Source: Sphingomonas sp. Leaf20 (lineage in GTDB: Bacteria > Pseudomonadota > Alphaproteobacteria > Sphingomonadales > Sphingomonadaceae). Taken from it: a stretch of DNA of 64,000 bases. The DNA lies in contig NZ_LMKN01000001.1 of the NCBI RefSeq assembly GCF_001421535.1, forward strand, positions 248,001 to 312,000, given 5' to 3'. The position numbers and the translations under genes are program-made. Under the pieces are notes generated by a model. That model saw only the letters and a list, made by a program, of their open reading frames with translations, searched no databases and was not told the origin of the DNA. Below are positions 24,199 through 32,008 of this stretch, piece after piece. Numbering within the stretch: position 1 is the stretch's first letter; each line of letters starts with the position of its first letter.

Positions 24199-26546
24199 CA
24201 GCCCCGTCCCCCGATCGCGGTCGTGGTTGGCCATGCCATGCGGACCGGCGGCACCACCGGGTCCGCCATCATCCGCCGCGCGATCTCCTCGATCAGCGCG
24301 GGCCGGTCATAGCGATAGATGCTGCCGTCGTCGGCACCCGCGCCAGTACGATTGCGCCGCAGCGTGACGACCGGCGCGACGCGCGGCTCGATCGATGCAT
24401 CGTCCATCGCCAGCACGATTGCCGCCGTCTCGTCGACGCCGAGCCTGGTCACGCAGCGATACCCCGACGCCTCGAGCGCGGGCGTGAGGAAGGTTTCCAT
24501 CCATCCGCTGCCGTCGCTGTGCAGCAGGCATACCGGCCGCGACGCGGGTCGCACGGGCTCGCTCGCGAACAGCGCATAGGGGTCGACGACCTCGACCTGT
24601 TCGCCCGCGATCATCACGACACCCGCGATCGGCCCGGTCCCGCGCGCCGGCGCGATGTGGGCCGGCAGCGTCACGATCTCGATCGCCTCGGCAATCGCAT
24701 AGGCCATCTCGCTGTCGCCATCGGTCAGCCGCAAGACCGCGACCTCGGTCCGGTCAGCCAGATCGCCGACCATATGCAGCGGAATGATCGCCTCGCCGAC
24801 CGCCAGCCGCATCGCACCCGCGCTCCAGCAGATCGATGCGGTCGGAACCGGCTCGACCCGGTCGATGACGGCAAGCGCAAGGACCCGGCGATGGCCGTCG
24901 AGATCCTCGAACAGCAATGCCGCAATCCCTGGCGCGACATCCTCCGCATCGACCGTATCGGCGATCGTGATGGGCGCGAACCGCAATCCGGCCGCCGCGG
25001 CGATCCCCGCCCCGTCGAGCAGCAGCATCGGCAGCCCACTGTCGGGCAGCGTCTGCCCCGCATAGACGCCCGTCGCCATCACCTGCGGCGACGCCGGCTT
25101 GACGACGAGTTCCTCGGTGTCGAGCACGTCGTCGACGCCCAGCGCATAATCGCCTTCGCGCGTCGACACGATCACCAGCGTTGACGGGTCGCCGATGCCG
25201 AGCCCGAACAGCGCGCCGAGCGAGACCAGCGGCATCCGACGGCCACGCACCGATACGGCGACCGCATCGCCGATCGCATCGATCCGCACCTGGTCGCCGC
25301 GTACCTTGACGATCTCCTCGATCGACTGCCGCGCGAGCGCGAACCGCTGCGTGCCGACGCCGACGATGATCGTCGACAGGATCGACAGCGTCAGGGGAAC
25401 GTGGATGACGATCCGCAGCCCCTTGCCCGGCTGGTTGGTCAGCGCGATCCGGCCGCCGGTCTGCTCGATGTTCGCGCGCACCACGTCCATGCCGACCCCG
25501 CGACCCGATATCGCGGTGACCGCGTCGCGGCTCGACAATCCGGCTTCGAAGATCAGGTCGAGCCTTGCCGCATCGTCCATCGCGGCGATCTGGGCATCGG
25601 TCCGCAACCTGTGTTCGCGCGCCTTTGCGACGATGCGCTCGACGTCGATACCGCGCCCGTCGTCTTCGATCTCGACGAGGATCTGGTTCCCCGCCTGCCG
25701 TGCAGACACCAGCAGCCGCCCGCTGGCCGGCTTGCCCGCCGCCAGCCGATCCGCCGGCGTTTCGATCCCGTGATCGACCGAGTTGCGGATGATGTGCGCG
25801 AGCGGATCGCGGATCAGCTCGATCATCTCGCGGTCGAGTTCGACGTCCGATCCCTCGATCGTCAGGCTGACCGTCTTGCCGAGCTCGGCCGCCGTGTCGC
25901 GGACCATGCGTGGCAACGCCGAGAAGAGTGCCTCGATCTTCTGCATGCGCGTCCGCGTCACCGTGTCGCGCATGTCCGCGACCGTCAGCGACAGCCGCTC
26001 GAGTGCCGCCTCGACATGCGGGTCCCCCTCGGTATCGCGCAGGCGGCGTGCCAGTTCGTTGCGCGCGAGCACCATGTCCGACATGCCGCTCATCATCCGG
26101 TCGAGCAGATCGACGTTGAGCCGCACGCTGCGGCTCGCAGTGCGGACGGCGACATGCGCGGAATGCGTCGCGGGGGCGGCGTCGGGCGCCAGTGCGGCAA
26201 TCAGCAGGTCCTCGCTCGAATCGTCGAGCGCCATCCCGCCGTCGATCGCCTCGACGAGGTCGCCGATCCGATCGACGATCGCCAGCACCGCGTCGACCAG
26301 CGCAGTATCGGGAACGCGCTTGCCCTCGCGGACCGCCATGAGCACGTCCTCCGCCGCATGGCTGAGCCGTCCCAGCCGCGGCAGGTCGAGAAAGCCGCAG
26401 CTTCCCTTGACGGTGTGCACGAACCGGAAGATCGCATCGAGCCTCGCGCGGTCGTCGGGCGCGGCTTCCCACGCCACGATCTCGCCCGAAAGCGCCTCGA
26501 GCGTCTCGCGCGTCTCTGCAATGAAGTCTTGTAGCAGATCGTCCAT
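24198..26546 (-). CDS. cheA: Chemotaxis histidine kinase CheA with extra C-terminal domains
   Basis: The product has 782 residues. The HPt domain (1-105) has phospho-His44 (FVHTVKGSCGF). The dimerisation and HATPase region (about 150-390) contains HIIRNSVDHGIE, DDGRGI and GRGVGMDVV. A CheW-like domain follows (about 395-520). No separate CheY-binding P2 domain is seen. Beyond the usual end lies a second CheW-like stretch (about 540-685) and a final 90 residues that resemble a degenerate receiver (CLLHSDGSGWMETFL, IVLAMDDASIE). ATG 26546 (MDDLLQDFI) was chosen over 26579. A CtrA-like site lies 45 bp upstream. Confidence 0.93.
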   Translation of the reverse strand: MDDLLQDFIAETRETLEALSGEIVAWEAAPDDRARLDAIFRFVHTVKGSCGFLDLPRLGRLSHAAEDVLMAVREGKRVPDTALVDAVLAIVDRIGDLVEAIDGGMALDDSSEDLLIAALAPDAAPATHSAHVAVRTASRSVRLNVDLLDRMMSGMSDMVLARNELARRLRDTEGDPHVEAALERLSLTVADMRDTVTRTRMQKIEALFSALPRMVRDTAAELGKTVSLTIEGSDVELDREMIELIRDPLAHIIRNSVDHGIETPADRLAAGKPASGRLLVSARQAGNQILVEIEDDGRGIDVERIVAKAREHRLRTDAQIAAMDDAARLDLIFEAGLSSRDAVTAISGRGVGMDVVRANIEQTGGRIALTNQPGKGLRIVIHVPLTLSILSTIIVGVGTQRFALARQSIEEIVKVRGDQVRIDAIGDAVAVSVRGRRMPLVSLGALFGLGIGDPSTLVIVSTREGDYALGVDDVLDTEELVVKPASPQVMATGVYAGQTLPDSGLPMLLLDGAGIAAAAGLRFAPITIADTVDAEDVAPGIAALLFEDLDGHRRVLALAVIDRVEPVPTASICWSAGAMRLAVGEAIIPLHMVGDLADRTEVAVLRLTDGDSEMAYAIAEAIEIVTLPAHIAPARGTGPIAGVVMIAGEQVEVVDPYALFASEPVRPASRPVCLLHSDGSGWMETFLTPALEASGYRCVTRLGVDETAAIVLAMDDASIEPRVAPVVTLRRNRTGAGADDGSIYRYDRPALIEEIARRMMADPVVPPVRMAWPTTTAIGGRG

Positions 26547-26587
26547 GAGGGCCCCGAAACGCGTTGTCGGGACCGTCATGCCGTACA

Positions 26588-26606
26588 GGGGTTAAGGCGC
26601 CGTTAG
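26588..26606 (-). promoter_or_regulatory. CtrA-like site upstream of cheA
   Basis: On the minus strand CTAA-CGGCGCC-TTAAC fits the CtrA consensus TTAA-N7-TTAAC with one mismatch. It lies about 45 bp before the cheA ATG. The 14-bp part GGCGCCTTAACCCC is repeated exactly before cheY. The adjacent upstream gene encodes ChpT, the phosphotransferase that feeds CtrA in Caulobacter. Confidence 0.55.
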
Positions 26607-26644
26607 GATCGTGCCGCTCCGGCGCCGGACCGCGCGCCCCTCAC

Positions 26645-27289
26645 CTAGCGGGCGTTGAACACCGCGCCGAAGATCATGACGCCTTCGTCGGGCTCGAACA
26701 CCTGCATGCTGCCCCCCGATTCGGTAACGAGCGCATGCACCATATAGGCGGCGGCGGCGCGCGGCGTGACCTCGTCGCTCCCCTGCCCTTCGATCAGCGT
26801 GCGGCGGATCTCCGGGTCGAGCACGAGCCGTGCGCCCTCGACCTTGACCACGATCTCGAGATGCCCGGCATTGTCCTCGCCGCCAATCTCCATGCGGCCA
26901 CCGCGCACCAGCGACTCGCTTGCGATCAGCACGAGGTTGAGCAGGACCTTGATCGCCGCCTTCGGCATCGTCGGCACCTCGACGACCCAGTCGAGCTCGA
27001 TCCGCTTGTTCTCGCCGATCAGCCCCTCGATCGCCGCACGCGCCTCGCGCGTGGCGACCTCTTCGCCAAATCCGCCCGCGGCTCCGAAGGCCAGACGGAA
27101 GAATTTCAGCTTGCTTGCCGATACCCGCGCGCTGTCCGCGAGCAATTCCATGCACCGCGCACGCATCGTGGGATCGGTTTCGTCCGCCAGCAACTCGAGC
27201 CCGTTGTTCAACGCCCCGATCGGCGACAACAGGTCGTGGCACAGTCGCGAACACAGCAGGCTGGCAAAGTCGACCGGGCTGACAGTCAT
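26645..27289 (-). CDS. chpT: ChpT-like histidine phosphotransferase
   Basis: A 214-residue protein of the ChpT family, dimeric phosphotransferases that pass phosphate from CckA to CtrA and CpdR in alphaproteobacteria. The phospho-His lies in LCSRLCHDLLSPIGALNNGLELL, the family signature. The C-terminal half is a degenerate HATPase fold (KVLLNLVLIASESL) without the nucleotide-binding G boxes. Here it heads a che operon instead of standing alone, so a role in linking CheA signalling to another regulator is possible. Confidence 0.9.
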   Translation of the reverse strand: MTVSPVDFASLLCSRLCHDLLSPIGALNNGLELLADETDPTMRARCMELLADSARVSASKLKFFRLAFGAAGGFGEEVATREARAAIEGLIGENKRIELDWVVEVPTMPKAAIKVLLNLVLIASESLVRGGRMEIGGEDNAGHLEIVVKVEGARLVLDPEIRRTLIEGQGSDEVTPRAAAAYMVHALVTESGGSMQVFEPDEGVMIFGAVFNAR

Positions 27290-27378
27290 CGAAATCCTCT
27301 CGTGATATCACGCTGTTCTGGCGCGCATGGCCGAAGCTGGCAAGGCCGATAACCCGGTCGATCCCGCGCATGTCCGGG

Positions 27379-27771
27379 TCAGTTCATGACGATATCGACC
27401 TCGACGAAGCACCCCGGCTCGTCCGACCGCCACGCACGCGACGATCCACCGCCTATAATGACCCAGACGGCGGCGTCCCCCATCGCCTGCGCGGCATCGC
27501 GGGCGGAGGGGACCGCCAAGCCCGAGGGGTGCGAATGATAGTGACCCACGACTGCCGGACCGCCCGCACGTGACCGCCGGTGCGCCGCGATCAGCGCCTT
27601 CGGGGCGATCTCGAACGTGCGCGCCGGATCTGCGGCGACGTTCTCGCATGCCTCGACCGCGTCTATCCTGTCGCGCGTGCCGAACAGCAGTCCACAGACC
27701 TCCGCATCGGGTGACGCGCCGGCATGACGAAGCAATTGCTGCAGCATGCTGCTTGAAATCGTTACGCTCAT
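27379..27771 (-). CDS. JAMM/MPN-domain metallopeptidase-like protein
   Basis: A 130-residue JAB1/MPN+ domain: the conserved Glu (DAEVCGLLFG), the zinc ligands in GHYHSHPSG and the late S-x2-D (SARD) are all present, so it should bind zinc and cleave isopeptide or peptide bonds. Bacterial members act in ubiquitin-like small-protein or siderophore/cysteine biosynthesis, but none of those partners is adjacent. ATG 27771 was chosen; a GTG at 27777 is possible. It is divergent from the pseudouridine synthase gene by 17 bp. Confidence 0.85.
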   Translation of the reverse strand: MSVTISSSMLQQLLRHAGASPDAEVCGLLFGTRDRIDAVEACENVAADPARTFEIAPKALIAAHRRSRAGGPAVVGHYHSHPSGLAVPSARDAAQAMGDAAVWVIIGGGSSRAWRSDEPGCFVEVDIVMN

Positions 27772-27788
27772 CGCCACATCGCTACCGC

Positions 27789-28736
27789 ATGGACCGGGGG
27801 GTTTCCACGATTGAAGCGCGCATCGCGGACACGGCTCATGGCTGGCGGCTTGACCGCGCGCTCGCCGATGCGGTCCCGACGCTGTCGCGCGAGCGGCTCA
27901 AGACGCTGATCGCAGCGGGTGCGGTATCGCATGACGGGCAGCCATGGCGCGAGACATCGAAAAAGACCGCCGCCGGTCAGCTCTTCGCGATCGCCGTCCC
28001 CGCCCCCACGCCGCTCCACAACGAGGCGCAGGCGATCCCGCTGGTCATCGCCTATGAGGACGACGATCTCATCGTGATCGACAAGCAGGCGGGACTGGTC
28101 GTCCACCCCGCGGCGGGCAATTTCGACGGTACGCTCGTCAACGCGCTGCTGCATCACTGTGCGGGCAATCTGTCGGGGATCGGCGGCGTTGCGCGGCCGG
28201 GCATCGTCCACCGCATCGACAAGGATACCTCGGGACTGATGGTCGCGGCGAAGACCGATCGCGCGCATGAGGGCCTGGCACGACAGTTCCACGACCACAG
28301 CATCGATCGACGCTATCGTGCGATCGTCGGCGGGACCCCGCGTCCTGCCGCGGGGACGATCGACGCACCGCTCGCGCGCAGCCCGCAGAACCGCAAGAAG
28401 ATCGCGATCGTCCAGGGCGGCAAGCGCGCGGTGACTCACTTCACGACGCTGCAGCCGCTGCGCGATGCCGCGCTCGTCGAATGCCGGCTGGAGACCGGAC
28501 GCACGCATCAGGTCCGCGTCCATATGGCGTCGATCGGCCACGCCTTGCTCGGCGACCCTGTTTACGCTAAGGTAAAGTCCACTCACAAGACAGTGATCGA
28601 AACGCTCGGTTTCCGGCGCCAGGCCTTGCACGCGGCCTATCTCGGGTTCATCCATCCGGTGAATAATACCGCTTTGGCGTTTGAAAGCAGGATGCCTGCA
28701 GACATGCAGGAACTGTTCAGTCAGCTTCACGTATAG
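27789..28736 (+). CDS. rluD: RluD-family large-subunit rRNA pseudouridine synthase
   Basis: It converts specific uridines of 23S rRNA to pseudouridine. The 315 residues have an N-terminal S4 RNA-binding domain (about 18-75) and a catalytic domain with the motif HRIDKDTSGL (catalytic Asp144), then RRYRAIV and the LETGRTHQVRVH block. It may modify positions 1911/1915/1917 as RluD does, but RluA/RluC specificity cannot be excluded by reading. The ATG lies 17 bp from the divergent JAMM gene. Confidence 0.88.
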   Translation: MDRGVSTIEARIADTAHGWRLDRALADAVPTLSRERLKTLIAAGAVSHDGQPWRETSKKTAAGQLFAIAVPAPTPLHNEAQAIPLVIAYEDDDLIVIDKQAGLVVHPAAGNFDGTLVNALLHHCAGNLSGIGGVARPGIVHRIDKDTSGLMVAAKTDRAHEGLARQFHDHSIDRRYRAIVGGTPRPAAGTIDAPLARSPQNRKKIAIVQGGKRAVTHFTTLQPLRDAALVECRLETGRTHQVRVHMASIGHALLGDPVYAKVKSTHKTVIETLGFRRQALHAAYLGFIHPVNNTALAFESRMPADMQELFSQLHV

Positions 28737-28787
28737 ATAGTGGGCCTGCCGCAGTGCGGTATAGGCTCGTAGAAAGGGAAGACGAAA

Positions 28788-29690
28788 ATGGCAGCCCGCT
28801 CCAACGTTCCAGCGACCATTCCCGCGCTCGGCAGCGAAGCGGGGCTCAATCGCTATCTCGCCGAGATCAAGAAATTTCCGATCCTGCAGCCAGAGCAGGA
28901 ATATATGCTCGCCAAACGCTTCCAGGAGCATGGTGATACCGATGCTGCAGCGCAGCTCGTTACCTCGCATCTGCGTCTCGTTGCGAAGATCGCGATGGGG
29001 TATCGCGGCTATGGCCTGCCAACGTCCGAGCTGATCTCCGAGGGCAATATCGGGCTGATGCAGGGCGTGAAGAAGTTCGAGCCAGAGCGCGGCTTCCGCC
29101 TCGCGACCTATGCGATGTGGTGGATCCGCGCGTCGATCCAGGAATATATCCTGCGCAGCTGGTCGCTCGTGAAGATGGGCACCACCGCCGCTCAGAAGAA
29201 GCTGTTCTTCAATCTGCGCCGGATGAAGAGCCGCCTCGATGCATTCGAGGACGGTGATCTGCGTCCCGAACACGTCACCAAGATCGCGACCGATCTGGGC
29301 GTCGCTGAAACCGACGTCGTGAGCATGAACCGCCGCATGGCGATGGGCGGCGACACCTCGCTCAACGTGCCGATGCGCGAGGACGGCGACGGCCAGTGGC
29401 AGGATTGGCTGCAGGACGATGCACCGCTGCAGGACAAGATCGTCGCCGACGCGCAGGAAGCCGATGTCCGTCACTCGATGCTGGTCTCCGCAATGGACGA
29501 TCTCAACGACCGTGAGCAGCATATCCTGACCGAACGCCGCCTCACCGACGATCCGAAGACGCTCGAGGAATTGTCGCAGGTGTACGGCGTATCGCGCGAG
29601 CGTGTCCGCCAGATCGAAGTCCGTGCCTTTGAAAAGCTGCAAAAGGCGATGATGCGTATCGCCGGTGAAAAGCGCCTGCTGGCGGCGTGA
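28788..29690 (+). CDS. rpoH: Heat-shock sigma factor RpoH
   Basis: Sigma-32-type factor directing RNA polymerase to heat-shock and cell-envelope promoters. In the 300 residues region 2 (about 60-130) contains SHLRLVAKIAMGYRGYGLP and ATYAMWWIRASIQEY. The RpoH box QKKLFFNLRR follows, then region 4 with a helix-turn-helix (LEELSQVYGVSRERVRQIE). The ATG has GGGAAG nearby. Some sphingomonads carry two rpoH copies; only this one is in view. Confidence 0.96.
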   Translation: MAARSNVPATIPALGSEAGLNRYLAEIKKFPILQPEQEYMLAKRFQEHGDTDAAAQLVTSHLRLVAKIAMGYRGYGLPTSELISEGNIGLMQGVKKFEPERGFRLATYAMWWIRASIQEYILRSWSLVKMGTTAAQKKLFFNLRRMKSRLDAFEDGDLRPEHVTKIATDLGVAETDVVSMNRRMAMGGDTSLNVPMREDGDGQWQDWLQDDAPLQDKIVADAQEADVRHSMLVSAMDDLNDREQHILTERRLTDDPKTLEELSQVYGVSRERVRQIEVRAFEKLQKAMMRIAGEKRLLAA

Positions 29691-29691
29691 C

Positions 29692-30963
29692 GTGATACGC
29701 ACCGTCGTCGTTGGCGGCGGTGCGGCTGGCATTGCTGCCGCACGGACGCTCCACGATGCGGGACACGAAGTCCTGCTGCTGGAGGCGAGCGACCGGCTCG
29801 GAGGTCGCGCTCGCAGCCTTTCGCTGGATCCCCGGGTGTCAGGCCGGAGCACGGCGCCAGAGGCGCACCCCGGGAGCGCAAGCTACACCGTCGATGCGGG
29901 CTGTGGCTGGCTCCACTCGGCGCAGCGCAATCCGTGGACGCGCATCGCAGAAGCCTCGGGGTTCACCGTCGACCGTTCCGACGCGAACTGGCGCAGCCAG
30001 TGGCGCGATCTGGGCTTCCCGCCTGAGGATCAGCGTGCTTCCGCCAAGGCTTACCTCGCCTGGAACGAACGCGCGCTTGCCGCCCTTGACGGCCCCGACC
30101 GGCCGCTGTCGGATTTCATCAGCGCTGATGACCCATGGCGCGCGAAGATCGACGCGATTTCGGGATACTCCAACGGCGCCAACCTGGCCAAGGTCTCGCT
30201 GCACGATTGGGCAGCGTATGAAAATGCCGCGTCCGACGACAACTGGACCGTGAAGCAGGGCTACGGCACGCTCGTCGTCAGCCACGGCGCTGATCTCCCG
30301 ACCCACCTCGACACGCCGGTAACGCGCATCGATCACAACGGTCGCTGCCTCAGGCTCGATACGCCAACCGGGCGAATCGAAGCGGACCGGGTCATCGTCT
30401 GCGTTCCGACCACCGTCCTCGCCACGTCGCGGATCGTGTTCGACCCGCCGCTACCCGACAAGCACGCCGCCGCCGCCGACCTGCCGCTCGGCCTCGCGGA
30501 CAAGGTATTCCTCCATGTCGATCACCCCGAATGGCCGGCGAACGCGCATCTCGTCGGCAATGCCTATGCGGCCTGTACCGCGAGCCACCGTCTTTCGCCG
30601 TTCGGCTGGCCGATCGTCGAAAGCTTCCTCGGCGGCGATTGTGCCGAGATGCTCGAAGACGGCGACGCCGCGGCGTTCGCGATCGACGAACTCGTCGGCC
30701 TGCTCGGCAGCGATTTTCGGCGTCGCGTTCACCCCCTCGCCACGACCCGCTGGCGCCACGAACGCTGGATCGGCGGCAGCTACAGTCACGCGCGGATCGG
30801 CCGCGCAGGCCAGCGCGCGGTACTCGCCAGACCGGTCAACGGCCGGATCTTCTTCGCGGGTGAAGCCTGCCATCCCCACGATTTCTCGACCGCGCACGGT
30901 GCGTATGAAACCGGCGTCGCGGCGGCACGCGCGATCATTGGCGACGACCCGACGATCGCATAA
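29692..30963 (+). CDS. FAD-dependent amine oxidase-like protein
   Basis: The product has 423 residues. The FAD-binding Rossmann motif GGGAAGIAAARTLHDAGHEV-x5-E is at residues 8-33, followed by the RLGGRARS signature of flavin amine oxidases/desaturases. The C-terminal FAD block (IFFAGEACHPHDFSTAHGAYETG) is intact. The substrate is unknown; polyamine, amino-acid or carotenoid-type oxidation are all conceivable. The GTG start at 29692 lies 1 nt after the rpoH stop codon. Confidence 0.85.
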   Translation: MIRTVVVGGGAAGIAAARTLHDAGHEVLLLEASDRLGGRARSLSLDPRVSGRSTAPEAHPGSASYTVDAGCGWLHSAQRNPWTRIAEASGFTVDRSDANWRSQWRDLGFPPEDQRASAKAYLAWNERALAALDGPDRPLSDFISADDPWRAKIDAISGYSNGANLAKVSLHDWAAYENAASDDNWTVKQGYGTLVVSHGADLPTHLDTPVTRIDHNGRCLRLDTPTGRIEADRVIVCVPTTVLATSRIVFDPPLPDKHAAAADLPLGLADKVFLHVDHPEWPANAHLVGNAYAACTASHRLSPFGWPIVESFLGGDCAEMLEDGDAAAFAIDELVGLLGSDFRRRVHPLATTRWRHERWIGGSYSHARIGRAGQRAVLARPVNGRIFFAGEACHPHDFSTAHGAYETGVAAARAIIGDDPTIA

Positions 30964-30972
30964 GACGCGCCG

Positions 30973-31644
30973 ATGGGCTTTCTTCGCATCCTCGCCAAAT
31001 TCGCGTTCGTCTTCGTCGTCGTGACGGTCGCCTGGGTCGGCCTCTATCGCTTCGTCCCCCCGCCCTTCACCTTCACGATGATGGGTGATGTCCTTTCGGG
31101 GCATACCGTCACGAAGGACTGGATGCCGCTGTCGGAAATGGATTCCGACATGGCGCGGGCAGCGATTGCGGGCGAGGACTCGCGCTTCTGTTCGCACAAC
31201 GGCTTCGATTTCAAGGCGATCGCCGGCGCCGCCGCGCGCAACGCGCGAGGTGGCCGGATCCGCGGTGGCTCGACGATCAGCCAGCAGACCGCGAAGAACG
31301 CATTCCTGTTCCAGGGCGGTGGCTATGTTCGCAAGGCGTTCGAGGCCTATTTCACCGTGCTGATCGAGGCGATGTGGCCGAAGCGGCGGATCATGGAGGT
31401 GTATCTGAACATCGCCGAGACCGGGATCGGCACCTATGGCGCGAATGCCGGCGCAATCCGCTATTTCAATCACGACGCGTCGCGGCTGTCGCCGACCGAG
31501 GCGGGCCGGATCGCCGCGGTCCTCCCGCTTCCCAAGAAGCGCGCGGCAATCGCCCCCCGCGGGTTCGTCCGCAAACACGGCAACACGCTGTCACGCCGCG
31601 TTTCGACCGTCCGCAGCGAAGGCCTCGACGGCTGCCTCCGTTAG
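30973..31644 (+). CDS. mtgA: Monofunctional peptidoglycan glycosyltransferase
   Basis: It polymerises lipid II into glycan strands at the inner membrane without a transpeptidase domain. The 223 residues have one membrane helix (about 7-27) then the GT51 domain: AIAGEDSRFCSHNGFDF (catalytic Glu), RIRGGSTISQQTAKNAFL, KRRIMEVYLNIAETG and a second acidic residue there. The usual length is 230-240. It follows the amine oxidase after 9 nt. Confidence 0.95.
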   Translation: MGFLRILAKFAFVFVVVTVAWVGLYRFVPPPFTFTMMGDVLSGHTVTKDWMPLSEMDSDMARAAIAGEDSRFCSHNGFDFKAIAGAAARNARGGRIRGGSTISQQTAKNAFLFQGGGYVRKAFEAYFTVLIEAMWPKRRIMEVYLNIAETGIGTYGANAGAIRYFNHDASRLSPTEAGRIAAVLPLPKKRAAIAPRGFVRKHGNTLSRRVSTVRSEGLDGCLR

Positions 31645-31684
31645 AGACAGCCGCCGGGCTTAATCGTGATGACCGGCTAGGCGA

Positions 31685-32008
31685 TCAGAACGGCAGCTTG
31701 AAACCTGGCGGCAGCTGCAGACCGCTGGTCATCTTCGACATCTCGGTCCCGGAAACCGCGTCGGCCTTGGCACGCGCGTCGTTGAACGCCGCGGTCAGCA
31801 GATCTTCGAGCATCTGCTTCTCGCTTACCTGAATCAGCGAATCGTCGATCGCGATGCCGATGATCCGGCCCTTGGCCGACGCCTTGACCTTGACCAAGCC
31901 GCCGCCCGATGCGCCTTCGACCTCGATGGTGTCGAGATTGGCCTGCGCCTTTTCCAGCTCGCTCTGGACGTTCTGCGCCATGGCGAGGATTTCGTCGATA
32001 TTCTTCAT
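31685..32008 (-). CDS. ybaB: YbaB/EbfC nucleoid-associated protein
   Basis: A 107-residue dimeric DNA-binding protein. It begins with the family pattern MKNIDEILAMAQNVQSEL and has the block VEGASGGGLVKVKASAKGRIIGI and the LLTAAFNDARAKA helix. The ATG overlaps the dnaX stop by 4 nt, the classic dnaX-ybaB pairing, so it depends on dnaX translation. Confidence 0.95.
   Translation of the reverse strand: MKNIDEILAMAQNVQSELEKAQANLDTIEVEGASGGGLVKVKASAKGRIIGIAIDDSLIQVSEKQMLEDLLTAAFNDARAKADAVSGTEMSKMTSGLQLPPGFKLPF

Noticed and set aside
27768..29852. A 694-codon minus-strand frame opposite the pseudouridine synthase and rpoH genes
   Set aside because: It spans two well-supported plus-strand genes and lacks any recognisable domain.
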